Notes under the pieces: model-generated
Database searches by the model: none
Told to the model about the DNA's origin: nothing
Seen by the model: the letters and a program-made list of their open reading frames with translations, nothing else
Part shown: piece by piece, positions 7,966 to 17,015 of the stretch
Position numbering within the stretch: the first letter of the stretch is position 1
Layout of the letters: the number at the start of each line of letters is the position of its first letter
Program-made: the position numbers and the translations under genes
NCBI GenBank assembly: GCA_015231915.1
Contig: JADGAR010000019.1
Coordinates: 1-64,000, forward strand
Source of the DNA: Magnetococcales bacterium
GTDB lineage: Bacteria; Pseudomonadota; Magnetococcia; Magnetococcales; Magnetaquicoccaceae
Reading direction: 5' to 3'
DNA length: 64,000 nucleotides

Positions 7966-10900
7966 ATGAATTCCATCCTGATCGTCGAAGACTCCAGCAG
8001 CTTCGCCGCCCTTCTGAAGAGCCGCATCCAGGCCGTTCTGGCCGTCGAGGTGATGGTGGCGCGCAGCTTCAAGGAGGCCAGGGCGCTCCTGGAACTCAGC
8101 GCCGACCGCTTCTTCCTCGGCGTCCTCGACCTCCACCTCCCCGACGCCATGCACGGGGAGATCGTCGATCTCTTTGTCCATTTCAATATTCCGGGGATCG
8201 TCCTGACCGGGGCGTACAAGAAGGAATTGCAGGAGACCATCCTCCACAAGGGGATGCTCGACTATTTCATCAAGGACAATCCCAGGGTGGTGGATTCCGT
8301 CATCCACGCCATCGAACGGGTCCGGAAAAACAAACTCGTCCGCATCCTGGTCGTGGACGACTCACGCGCCGCGCGGCATGCCGTCTGCCGTCTGCTCGGC
8401 AGGTACGGCTTCTCCATCCTCGATGCCGATGGCGGAGTGGCGGGCCTGCAATGCATCGCCCAGCAAAAGGTCCACCTGGTCATCACCGACTATCAAATGC
8501 CGGGCATGGACGGCCTCGCCTTCGTCAAGAAACTCCGCTCCGATCACTCCCGCGAAGAACTGGCCGTCATCGGACTCTCCTCCCTCAGCGATGCCGAACT
8601 GGCCACCCGCTTCATCAAGGCGGGCGCCAACGACTTTCTCGTCAAGCCGTTCCAGCCCGAGGAACTGTTGTGCCGGGTCTATCAGAACCTGGAAAACATC
8701 GAAAGCTACCAGGCCATCACCCGCCTGCTCGACCGCCACCAGGCGACCCTCATCCATGCCCTGGACGCCATCATCACCACCGATTCCCAGGGCCGGGTGC
8801 TCGAGTTCAATCCGGCTGCCGAGCAGTTGTTCGGTTATTCCAAAGGGGTGCTCCTGGGCAGGTCGATCGCTGACTTCATCATCCCGGAACCGTTGCGCGC
8901 CTTTCATCAGAAGGGCTTGACCACGCAAGCCGCCAGGGGCATCCATGCCCCCAGGTTGCAGCGGCGCATGGAATTCCCGGGCATGCGCGCCGACGGCCAG
9001 AATATCGACCTGCAAATCTCCCTGACCTCCCTGGTCCATGAGGGAGAGGTGAATTTTACCGCGTTCTTGCAGGATGTGACGGATAAAAAGCAATTATTGA
9101 AATCATTGGAAGAGACCCTCGCGGTCGCGGAGTCGGCCAGCGTGGCCAAAAGCGAGTTCATCGCCAACATGAGCCACGAGATCCGCACCCCCATGAACGC
9201 CGTGCTGGGTTTCGCCGAACTGGCCCTCAAGGCCGATTTGCCGCCACGGGTGCGGGATTATCTGGAAAAGATCGACAACGCCTCCCACTCCCTGATGGGG
9301 GTGATCAGCGATCTGCTCGATTTCTCCAAGCTGGAGGCGGGCCAGATGTTGCTGGATCCGGTGCCGTTCGATCTCCAGCCCTTGATGGAGCGGTTGGCGG
9401 ATCTGTTCAGCCAGCAGGTGGCCGACAAGCGCATCGAGTTGGTGTTTCTTCTGGGCAACGCGCCGGATTGCGTACTGTTCGGGGATGTGATCCGTCTGGA
9501 GCAGGTCCTGATCAACCTGATTCGCAATGCGGTGAAGTTCACGGAAAGAGGCACCATCTCGGTGGTCATCGATGCCGTTGTGCTGGAGGATGGGGGGGTG
9601 CGGCTCACCTGCCGGGTGCGCGACACCGGGATCGGGGTGGAGCCGACCATGATTCCGCAATTGTTCGCCCCCTTTGTGCAGGCCGACGGCTCCACCACCC
9701 GCAAGTATGGCGGGACCGGGTTGGGGTTGACCATTTGCAGGCGCCTGGTCACCTTGATGGGCGGGCGGATGTGGGCTGACAGCCGGCCTGGAGAGGGGAG
9801 CGAATTCGCCTTCGAGGTGGGCGTCGGCTATCACGGACCCAATCGCCGCGCCAGGCCGGCCTTGCCCGAAGAGATGTGGGGCGCCAGAGTGCTGGTGGTG
9901 GACGACAATCCCCTGGTGCGCGAGGCGCTGTGCGGGCAGTTGCGGGAGGTGCTGCTGGAGCCGGAGGCGGTGGAGAGCGCGGAAGCCGCCATGACGCAAC
10001 TCTTGCGGGCCAATGGCAATGGTGCGGAGGGGCAACCGTATGCCTGCGTGTTGCTGGACTGGAGGATGCCGGACAAGGACGGGGAGGTGTTGGCGGTGGA
10101 GATGCGGGCCGCGCTGGATGCGTTGGCCCCGGGGTCGGTGGTGCCACGGATCTTTCTGATGCCGCCTTTCGGTCTGGAGGATCTGCCGGGCCGCGGAGAA
10201 CGGTTCGGAGTGGATGGTTGCCTGGACAAGCCGGTCACCAGGGCACGTTTGGTGCGGGGCTTGAGCGCGGCGGAGGATGGCGGTGGCGGGCAGCCGGAGC
10301 GTCGGCGGGCGCGGGTTTTGGGCCGCGAAGAAGAGACCGGGACCCGCATCGGCGCAGCGCGGGTCTTGCTGGCGGTGGGGAGTGGGGTCACTCTGGGGAT
10401 CGCCCGCGAACTTCTGGAACGGGTGGGACTGGTGGTGGACGTGGCCAGGGAGGCCAAGGAGGCGCTGGCAATGGCCGCCCGATATTCCCATCATGCGGTG
10501 CTGCTGGATTGGCATCTGCCCGGCGGGGAGGGCGCCGGGCTTCTGGCCCGTTTGCGCGAGACCGCCCGGGAGCGGGAGATCCCGGTCATCGCCATGCTGG
10601 CCAATGAGGGGTGGGACGAGAAGAAGGCCAGCCGGGATGCCGGGGCGCGGGATCATGTGTCGCTGCCGTTGCGCGCCGAGCGGTTGTACGGGGTATTGGT
10701 CAACCGGATCGCCCTGCGCACCGGAGAGGAGCCGGAGATCGTCGAGGAGTTGGCCAGGGTTTCCGGGTTGGATGTCGTGGCCGGGCTGGAGCGGGTGGGG
10801 GGCAAGGAGACCCTGTATCGGCGTTTGCTGAGCCGTTTTTGTGGAGAATTCGGCGGGCTGGCCGAGGCGCTGGTCGGGGGGGAGACCGAACTGGCCGAGG

Positions 10901-12987
10901 CGGTGGCGCGGGTGCATGCGGTGGGGAGCGCGGCGCGTCATCTGGGGGCCATCACCCTGGCCGAGGCGGCTGGCCAACTGGAAGGGGCGTTGCAGGGCGA
11001 CGATCCGGTGGAGCGTCAGGCGGCATTGATGAGTTTTGTCAATCGGCTGCGGGTGGTGTTGCGCGGGTTGCGGCCAGGGATCGGTGCGGAGGCGGAAAAG
11101 CGGGAGCCGGTGCGGGTCATCGAGGCCCCGGACCTGGGGCAGGTGACCTGGCTTTTGACAGGATTGCGGGATCGACTGGTCCATTTCTCCATCGAGGTGG
11201 AGCCTTGGTTGCCCGAGCTGGAGGCGCTGCTTGTCCAGACCGGGGCCGCGTTCACCGTGCGGGAACTGGTCAAACAGATCGGCTGGTTTCATTTCGACGA
11301 GGCGTTGGCTCTGGTGGAGGAGTTGCGGTTGACCTTCGGCTGCGACTTGCCGCAGGTCTCGGTGGATGACCGAACCGGACAGCCCGAACGGATCCTGATC
11401 GTGGATGATCAGCCGGACAACGTGGAACTGCTCAAGGCCATCCTGAGCGATTACCGGCGGATGGTGGCCCTGTCCGGGCAGCAGGCGTTGCGGGCCGTCC
11501 ATGCCGGCGAGACGCCGGATCTGATCCTGCTGGACATCATGATGCCGGAGATGAACGGTTACGAGGTCTGCCGGCGCTTGCAGGAGGATGCCCGCACCCG
11601 TGGGATCCCGGTGATCTTCGTGTCGGCCAAGAAACAGGTGACCGACGAGACGGAAGGCTTTGCCCTGGGGGGGGTGGATTACATCACCAAGCCGTTTCAC
11701 GGCGAGATCGTCAAGCGGCGGGTGATGACCCATCTGGAGTTGAAGCGCCATCGTGTCGCCCTGGAGGAGGAGGTGCGGGTGCGAACCCTGGAGCTGCAGG
11801 CAGCCCGGGAGGAGGCCGAACGGGCCAGGGATGCCGCCGAGTCGGGCAATCGGGCCAAATCGACCTTTCTGGCCCACATGAGCCATGAAATCCGCACACC
11901 GTTGAACGCCATTCTGGGGGTCAACGAGTTGCTGGGAGAGACCAATGCCACGCCGGAGCAGCGACAGTATCTGGAGATGTCGCGCAAGGCGAGCGAGTCG
12001 TTGTTGGCTTTGGTGAATGATGTGTTGGATTTTTCCAAGATCGAGGCCAATCAATTCGATCTGGAGCGCTCCTGTTTCGATTTGCATGCCGTGGTGCGGG
12101 GGGCGGTGGAGATTCTGGCGATTCAGGCGCGGGATCGGGGGTTGCGCATGGGGTGTCGGCTGGCCGCAGGCTTGCCGAGGCATGTGGTGGGGGATCCCAA
12201 CCGGTTGCGGCAAATCCTGTTGAATGTGATGGGCAATGCGGTGAAGTTCACCCTGGTGGGCGAGGTGGAGGTGCGGGTGGACCCGATGGATGGGGGGCGG
12301 ATTCGTTTCGCCATCGCCGACACCGGAATCGGGATCCCGGAGGACAAGCTGGAGACCATTTTCCAGCCGTTCCGGCAGGCCGATTTATCGACGACGCGGC
12401 AGTACGGGGGATCCGGGCTGGGGTTGTCGATTTGTGCCCTGCTGGTGGAGCATATGGGGGGCCGGATCCATGTGGAGAGCACCGTGGGGAAGGGGAGTGT
12501 GTTCGACTTCACGCTGGTTTTGCCGGCAGCCGGGCCGGATCAGGAACTGCCGGTGGTGACCGTGGTGCGGCAGTCGAGCCGGGAGCGCAGCGCGAGCGAT
12601 GCCGGGGAGCGCTCCTTGTCGATTCTGGTGGCCGAGGATTCGGAGGACAATCGGATCCTGCTGCGCGCCTTTCTGAAAAGCGGGGGCCATCGGCTGGATT
12701 TCGCGGAGAACGGGGAGGTGGCCTGGGAGAAATTCCGGCAGCAGCGCTATGACATCGTGTTGATGGATTTGCAGATGCCGATCCTGGATGGCTACGCCAC
12801 CACCCGCCGGATCCGCGACTGGGAGTTGGAGCACGGGGTCGAGCCGGTTCCGGTGATCGCCCTGACCGCACATGCCATGCAGGAGGCTGCCAGCGACGCC
12901 ATGGAGGCCGGGTGTGATTATTATCTGTCCAAGCCCATCGCCAAGAAGCGGCTTTTGGAGGTGTTGCGGGAGTTCTCCTCCAGATAG
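7966..12987 (+). CDS. Giant hybrid histidine kinase with two kinase cores, six receivers, PAS and Hpt
   Basis: The protein is 1673 residues from the ATG at 7966 (starts MNSILIVEDSS, the usual receiver beginning; an ATG at 7882 would add a non-conserved leader). Order: REC1 (about 3-118), REC2 (124-240), PAS (265-375), DHp with H404 in MSHEIRTPMN, ATPase (500-620; DTGIG, GTGLGLT), REC3 (638-765), REC4 (800-910), Hpt with H984, REC5 (1139-1255), second DHp with H1307 in MSHEIRTPLN, second ATPase (1405-1520; DTGIGIP, GSGLGLS) and REC6 (1551-1672). REC4 keeps LLDWHLP but lacks the acidic pair and the lysine. There is no membrane segment, so it senses inside the cell or through partners. Confidence 0.95.
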   Translation: MNSILIVEDSSSFAALLKSRIQAVLAVEVMVARSFKEARALLELSADRFFLGVLDLHLPDAMHGEIVDLFVHFNIPGIVLTGAYKKELQETILHKGMLDYFIKDNPRVVDSVIHAIERVRKNKLVRILVVDDSRAARHAVCRLLGRYGFSILDADGGVAGLQCIAQQKVHLVITDYQMPGMDGLAFVKKLRSDHSREELAVIGLSSLSDAELATRFIKAGANDFLVKPFQPEELLCRVYQNLENIESYQAITRLLDRHQATLIHALDAIITTDSQGRVLEFNPAAEQLFGYSKGVLLGRSIADFIIPEPLRAFHQKGLTTQAARGIHAPRLQRRMEFPGMRADGQNIDLQISLTSLVHEGEVNFTAFLQDVTDKKQLLKSLEETLAVAESASVAKSEFIANMSHEIRTPMNAVLGFAELALKADLPPRVRDYLEKIDNASHSLMGVISDLLDFSKLEAGQMLLDPVPFDLQPLMERLADLFSQQVADKRIELVFLLGNAPDCVLFGDVIRLEQVLINLIRNAVKFTERGTISVVIDAVVLEDGGVRLTCRVRDTGIGVEPTMIPQLFAPFVQADGSTTRKYGGTGLGLTICRRLVTLMGGRMWADSRPGEGSEFAFEVGVGYHGPNRRARPALPEEMWGARVLVVDDNPLVREALCGQLREVLLEPEAVESAEAAMTQLLRANGNGAEGQPYACVLLDWRMPDKDGEVLAVEMRAALDALAPGSVVPRIFLMPPFGLEDLPGRGERFGVDGCLDKPVTRARLVRGLSAAEDGGGGQPERRRARVLGREEETGTRIGAARVLLAVGSGVTLGIARELLERVGLVVDVAREAKEALAMAARYSHHAVLLDWHLPGGEGAGLLARLRETAREREIPVIAMLANEGWDEKKASRDAGARDHVSLPLRAERLYGVLVNRIALRTGEEPEIVEELARVSGLDVVAGLERVGGKETLYRRLLSRFCGEFGGLAEALVGGETELAEAVARVHAVGSAARHLGAITLAEAAGQLEGALQGDDPVERQAALMSFVNRLRVVLRGLRPGIGAEAEKREPVRVIEAPDLGQVTWLLTGLRDRLVHFSIEVEPWLPELEALLVQTGAAFTVRELVKQIGWFHFDEALALVEELRLTFGCDLPQVSVDDRTGQPERILIVDDQPDNVELLKAILSDYRRMVALSGQQALRAVHAGETPDLILLDIMMPEMNGYEVCRRLQEDARTRGIPVIFVSAKKQVTDETEGFALGGVDYITKPFHGEIVKRRVMTHLELKRHRVALEEEVRVRTLELQAAREEAERARDAAESGNRAKSTFLAHMSHEIRTPLNAILGVNELLGETNATPEQRQYLEMSRKASESLLALVNDVLDFSKIEANQFDLERSCFDLHAVVRGAVEILAIQARDRGLRMGCRLAAGLPRHVVGDPNRLRQILLNVMGNAVKFTLVGEVEVRVDPMDGGRIRFAIADTGIGIPEDKLETIFQPFRQADLSTTRQYGGSGLGLSICALLVEHMGGRIHVESTVGKGSVFDFTLVLPAAGPDQELPVVTVVRQSSRERSASDAGERSLSILVAEDSEDNRILLRAFLKSGGHRLDFAENGEVAWEKFRQQRYDIVLMDLQMPILDGYATTRRIRDWELEHGVEPVPVIALTAHAMQEAASDAMEAGCDYYLSKPIAKKRLLEVLREFSSR

Positions 12988-13001
12988 GCCGAGGAAGAAG
13001 C

Positions 13002-14435
13002 ATGATGCCGCATCGTCCGGATCACAATCACCTGCTGGCCTTGTCCCATGCATTGACGTTGCTTGCGGCAGGGCGGTTCGAGCGCGCCGAGGGGATCGGG
13101 CTGCGGGTGGCCGGGGAGGATGGGGAGTATGCGGACGCCTGGTTCATCGCCGGGGTGGCGGCGGGCCGGCAGGGCAGGCACGCCGAGGCGGTGGAGCGGT
13201 TGGAGCGGGCCATCGGGTTGCAGCCGGGGGTTGCTGAGTATTTTAATAATCTGGGGGTCAGCAGAAACGCTCTTGGATTGGACGAGGAAGCTTTAAGGGA
13301 TTTCGAGACCGCCCTGGCCTTGCATCCGGATGATTATGGCGCTCATGCCAATCGTGCCAGATTATTGCTTAAAATCGGGGATGCGCAACAAGCCTTGTTG
13401 GCAATCCGGCGCGCGCGGGCGTTGTGTCCGGGGGATGCGGAGTTGATGGGGGACGAGGCCGTGATCCTGATGGCCCACCGCGAGCTGGAAGGTGCCCTGA
13501 GCCTGTACGAGCAGGCGTTGCGGATCGCCCCGGAGGATGCGGAGATTCATTTCAATTACAGCCGCGCCCTGCTCATGGCGGGTCGCTATGCCGAGGGGTG
13601 GCGGGAGAACGAATGGCGCTGGCGGGCCAGGCATTACCGGGGGGTGACCCGGGCCTTTCCGGCCCCGGTGTGGGCCGGGGAGCCGCTGGCAGGCAGACGC
13701 ATCGCGATGCTTTCCGAGCAGGGGTTCGGGGATGCCTTGCAGTTCATCCGCTACGCCGCCGTGCTCAAGGGGTTGGGGGCGGAGGTGGGGGTCACCTGCC
13801 GTCCGGAGTTGACCCGTTTGTTCCGGGCCGCGCGGGGGGTGGACTGGGCATGCGAATGGGAGCATCAATTGCCGGAGGTGGATTTCTGCATTCCCATGTG
13901 GAGCCTGCCCCTGGTGCTGGGGACCGGGCCGGAAACCATCCCGGAGGCGCGTTGTCTGACCGTTCCGCCAGGGTCTTTCCCCGGAGTGGTGCGGCAAGGT
14001 TATCGGGTGGGGTTGGTGTGGTCCGGCAACAATCGCAGGGATTTTCGTTTCGGCGATCTGGAGCCGTTGCTGGCCGTGGAGGGGGTGGCGTTTCACAGTT
14101 TGCAGTTCGGTCCCCAGGCGGTTCTGGCCAGGGAGCGGGGGGGGGTGCATGACTGGTCCTCCCATTTGAGCGATTTCGCGGTCACGGCGGCCCTCCTGAG
14201 CCAAATGGACCTGCTGATCACCATCGACACCGCCGTGGCCCATCTGGCGGGCGGGTTGGGGGTGCCGTTCTGGCTGTTCACCCACGTCACCGCCGATTGG
14301 CGATGGGGCTGGCGCGGTGCCTCCACCCCCTGGTATCCTGGGGCACGGCTGTTCCGCCAGCATCGGCGCGGGGTGTGGGCGGACGTGGTGCTGGAGATGG
14401 CGGACGCCTTGCGAAAGGAGCTTGCAGATGGATGA
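13002..14435 (+). CDS. TPR protein with GT9/GT41-like glycosyltransferase domain
   Basis: The 477-residue protein starts with about five tetratricopeptide repeats (residues 10-210; for example NNLGVSRNALGLDEEALRDF and NYSRALLMAGRYAEGW). The second half (about 225-470) is a GT-B type domain with LSEQGFGDALQFIRYA near 240 and GLVWSGNNRRDFR, and a nucleotide-sugar site near SQMDLLITIDTAVAHLAGGLG. The same TPR plus transferase layout is common among proteins that glycosylate flagellin or other surface proteins. It begins 14 bases after the giant kinase, and its end overlaps the dciA-like start by 8 bases. Confidence 0.85.
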   Translation: MMPHRPDHNHLLALSHALTLLAAGRFERAEGIGLRVAGEDGEYADAWFIAGVAAGRQGRHAEAVERLERAIGLQPGVAEYFNNLGVSRNALGLDEEALRDFETALALHPDDYGAHANRARLLLKIGDAQQALLAIRRARALCPGDAELMGDEAVILMAHRELEGALSLYEQALRIAPEDAEIHFNYSRALLMAGRYAEGWRENEWRWRARHYRGVTRAFPAPVWAGEPLAGRRIAMLSEQGFGDALQFIRYAAVLKGLGAEVGVTCRPELTRLFRAARGVDWACEWEHQLPEVDFCIPMWSLPLVLGTGPETIPEARCLTVPPGSFPGVVRQGYRVGLVWSGNNRRDFRFGDLEPLLAVEGVAFHSLQFGPQAVLARERGGVHDWSSHLSDFAVTAALLSQMDLLITIDTAVAHLAGGLGVPFWLFTHVTADWRWGWRGASTPWYPGARLFRQHRRGVWADVVLEMADALRKELADG

Positions 14436-14922
14436 TGGAGAACCGCAGGGACCGTTGGCCGATCTGATCCAGCGCGTGGCCGGCCATTTTTTGGACCATC
14501 CCGCCAGCAAGGGGGCCGGGCTGCATCGGGAGTGGAGCCGTTGTGTCGGGGCGCGGGTGGCGCGTCATTCCGAACCGGTCACCTTGCGCAACGGACTTCT
14601 CACCGTGCGGGTGGACTCCTCGGTCTGGCTGACGGAGTTGACCTATCTGGCCCCCGGCATTCTGGAACAATTGCGCGCGCGTCTGCCGCCGGACACCACG
14701 CTGCGGGAGATACGTTTCAAGCAAGGCTCACTGCGCACCATTCCTCCCTGGCTCCAGGAAAAGCCCGCTGTGCCAACGCTCCCTCCGCCGCTGCCAGGGG
14801 AGCGCGAACGCGCCGTTACCCTGACCGCCCCCATCACCGATCCCGTGTTGCGCGAGGTGATGACCCGGTTGTTCATCACCGATCAGGTGGCCAAACGGTG
14901 TCGAACGCCCCGGAAGGAATGA
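14428..14922 (+). CDS. dciA: DciA-like (DUF721) protein
   Basis: The protein is 164 residues from the ATG at 14428, inside the end of the upstream gene, with AAAGGAG at 14414-14420. The core REWSRCVGARVARHSEPVTL, then GLLTVRVDSSVWLTELTYL and RLPPDTTLREIRFKQGS, matches the DUF721 KH-like domain. In most bacteria without DnaC/DnaI, DciA loads the replicative helicase DnaB. The long C-terminal tail (PPWLQEKPAVPTLPPPLPGE and beyond) is Pro-rich and probably flexible. Here it lies among glycan genes, which is not its usual place, so the symbol rests on domain resemblance only. Confidence 0.75.
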   Translation: MDDGEPQGPLADLIQRVAGHFLDHPASKGAGLHREWSRCVGARVARHSEPVTLRNGLLTVRVDSSVWLTELTYLAPGILEQLRARLPPDTTLREIRFKQGSLRTIPPWLQEKPAVPTLPPPLPGERERAVTLTAPITDPVLREVMTRLFITDQVAKRCRTPRKE

Positions 14923-14928
14923 ATCGTC

Positions 14929-15825
14929 ATGCGCCAGATGCTCTATCGCCGTTTTCCGGGCCTGGCCCGTCGCCGCTACGCGCGACTCTGTCGCGAGTTG
15001 CTCGCCAATGGCAAAACCCGGCACATCTATCTGCTCTCCTTCGACTGCGACAACCCCGAGGATCTTCCGGCCCTGCGCTCCTTGCTCCCTTTGCTGGACG
15101 AACTGGCCATTCGGGTGGCCATCGCCGCGCCCGGCGAGATCCTGCAACGGGATCCGGCCTTTTTCCGCCAATTGCATCAGGACGGCCACGAACTCATGGG
15201 GCATGGCTGGCGGCAGCACTCGGCCATCCGCGATGGCCAATATCTCAGCACGCTTTATTATCACAACCTGACCGACGCGCAACTGGACGAGGAGATCACC
15301 AGGAGCCGTGACGCCGTGGCGTCTCTGACCGGCGCGCCCCCTGCCGGTTTTCGCATTCCCCACTTCGGCCACAGCAATACCCCGGAGGAACTCCACCGGG
15401 TCCATTCCCGTCTGCCGCCCCTGGGCATCGCCTACTCCAGTTCCACCCTGCCGCGCATGGCCATCCGTCATGGACCCCTCTACCCGGCGCAAGAGGGTTT
15501 GCTGGAACTCCCCATCTCTCCCTCGTTTTGCAAACCGACCGCCATCCTGGATACCTTCAGCCATGGTTTCGACCATCGCGCCAAGCCTGCAAAGAGCTTC
15601 CAGGAGTATCATGCGGAGTTCATGCGCATGCTCGAATATGCCGTGCGGAAACCGGCCTGGGTCTGCAACCTCTATTGCGACCCTTCCCAGGCCGTCGGCA
15701 TGCAAGGGTGGTGGGAGAAAACCGTCCGCGCGGCCCACGCGCACGGTTTTTCCTTCCAAACTCTCGACCAATTCCGTAAACCGTATGCCATCCCCCCTGC
15801 CACTCCAGCGATCCTGCGCCCATGA
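14929..15825 (+). CDS. Polysaccharide deacetylase (NodB-like)
   Basis: The 298-residue protein has the NodB-homology layout: FDCDNPED near residue 40 supplies the catalytic and metal aspartates, HELMGHGWRQH near residue 85 the metal histidines, and a C-terminal half (GFRIPHFGHSNT; FQTLDQF) completes the barrel. The family removes acetyl groups from N-acetylated sugars in polysaccharides or lipid-linked sugars. No signal peptide is evident, so it probably acts on a nucleotide- or lipid-linked precursor in the cytoplasm. GGAAGG at 14912-14917 precedes the ATG. Its stop overlaps the next transferase start by ATGA. Confidence 0.85.
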   Translation: MRQMLYRRFPGLARRRYARLCRELLANGKTRHIYLLSFDCDNPEDLPALRSLLPLLDELAIRVAIAAPGEILQRDPAFFRQLHQDGHELMGHGWRQHSAIRDGQYLSTLYYHNLTDAQLDEEITRSRDAVASLTGAPPAGFRIPHFGHSNTPEELHRVHSRLPPLGIAYSSSTLPRMAIRHGPLYPAQEGLLELPISPSFCKPTAILDTFSHGFDHRAKPAKSFQEYHAEFMRMLEYAVRKPAWVCNLYCDPSQAVGMQGWWEKTVRAAHAHGFSFQTLDQFRKPYAIPPATPAILRP

Positions 15826-17015
15826 AACTCTTGTGTCTTTGCTTCTGGACCCCGCCGCAACCCCGCCCGCAGGCCATCCTGATCGGCAAGATGATCCCCG
15901 AATGGCGGCGCCAGGGGATGGAACCCGTGCTTTTGACTTACGAAAATCATGGCGCATGGGCGGTCGATGCCCCTGTGACGACCATTCCCGTGTTCCAGCG
16001 TGACCGTTTGGCCAAGCTGTTGCGAGTTTGGGGAAACTGGCAGGAGCGCCGCTACCGGGAGCGCATTCGTCGGATTGCCGCCCAAACCATCCGTGCGCAC
16101 GGTCTGCCGTTGATCTTTTCCTTCGCCAACCCCATGGAAAGCAATTTTCTCGGCATCGCGCTCAAGCGGGAGTTGGGGGTGCCATGCATCTCCCACTTCA
16201 GCGATCCATACGCCGACTCCCCCCTCAAGGAGATCTCCGCGCGTCAGCAGCGGATCCTGCTGGCCAGGGAGCGGGAGGTGGTGGCGCAAAGCGACCGGGT
16301 GGTTTTCGTCAACGACCCGCTGCGCCGTCTTGTCATGGGAAAATATCCGGACGACTGGCAAGCCAAGGCGGTGGTGATTCCGCACTGTTACGACCCCGCC
16401 TTGCACCGGACCACGCGGCCCGCCAATGGGCGATTCGTTCTCAGTCATGTCGGGGTGTTCTATCCGGCCCGTCATCCGGAAAGGCTGTTTCAGGCCATGG
16501 CCGCATTGCGGGCCAAACGACCGGAATTCGAGCAGGCTTTTGTGTTGCGGCTGGTCGGCGGGGTCAATCCCTATTCCGGGTTTTCGCAAGAGAGGCTGAA
16601 CGCCCTGATCGCGCAATACGGTTTGGAGCGGATGGTGGAAATCCTGCCCACCGTGGATTATCAGGCCAGTCTGGACCACATGGCCGACTCCGATGGCTTG
16701 TTGGCCCTGGATGTGGACCTGCCCGACAGTCCGTTTCTGCCTTCCAAGTTGATCGACTATCTGGGTGCGCGGCGTCCCATTCTCGCCCTCACCCCTCCCG
16801 ACAGCCCGACCTGGGAGGTGGTGACCCGCGCCGGTGGCATCGCCCTGCCGCACCATGCCACCGACCGACTCGTCGCTGCCCTGGAGGAGCTGGTTTTTCA
16901 GCATGCCAGCCAAAACCCGGATGACGCCTATGTCCGGCAATTCAGTGTGGCCAGCACCACCGCGCGTTATCGGGAGTTGTTCGCCGGGCTGCTGGCGGAG
17001 AGGGGGGTGTCATGA
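15822..17015 (+). CDS. GT-B glycosyltransferase (family 4-like)
   Basis: The 397-residue protein opens with LCLCFWTPPQPRPQAILIGK, has HFSDPYADSPLK and VVFVNDPLRRLVMGKYP in the N-terminal Rossmann domain, then HVGVFYPARHPERLFQAMAA marking the start of the C-terminal domain and LPSKLIDYLGARRPILAL as the nucleotide-sugar site of family-4-type retaining transferases. It probably adds a sugar in a surface glycan or flagellin modification pathway. Both ends overlap neighbours by 4 bases (deacetylase and wecB), placing it in one operon with them. The sugar specificity cannot be read from sequence. Confidence 0.85.
   Translation: MKLLCLCFWTPPQPRPQAILIGKMIPEWRRQGMEPVLLTYENHGAWAVDAPVTTIPVFQRDRLAKLLRVWGNWQERRYRERIRRIAAQTIRAHGLPLIFSFANPMESNFLGIALKRELGVPCISHFSDPYADSPLKEISARQQRILLAREREVVAQSDRVVFVNDPLRRLVMGKYPDDWQAKAVVIPHCYDPALHRTTRPANGRFVLSHVGVFYPARHPERLFQAMAALRAKRPEFEQAFVLRLVGGVNPYSGFSQERLNALIAQYGLERMVEILPTVDYQASLDHMADSDGLLALDVDLPDSPFLPSKLIDYLGARRPILALTPPDSPTWEVVTRAGGIALPHHATDRLVAALEELVFQHASQNPDDAYVRQFSVASTTARYRELFAGLLAERGVS

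Noticed and set aside
9103-12213. 1036-residue minus-strand frame opposite the giant kinase
   Set aside because: His/Gln/Pro-rich shadow of a gene with clear kinase and receiver motifs.
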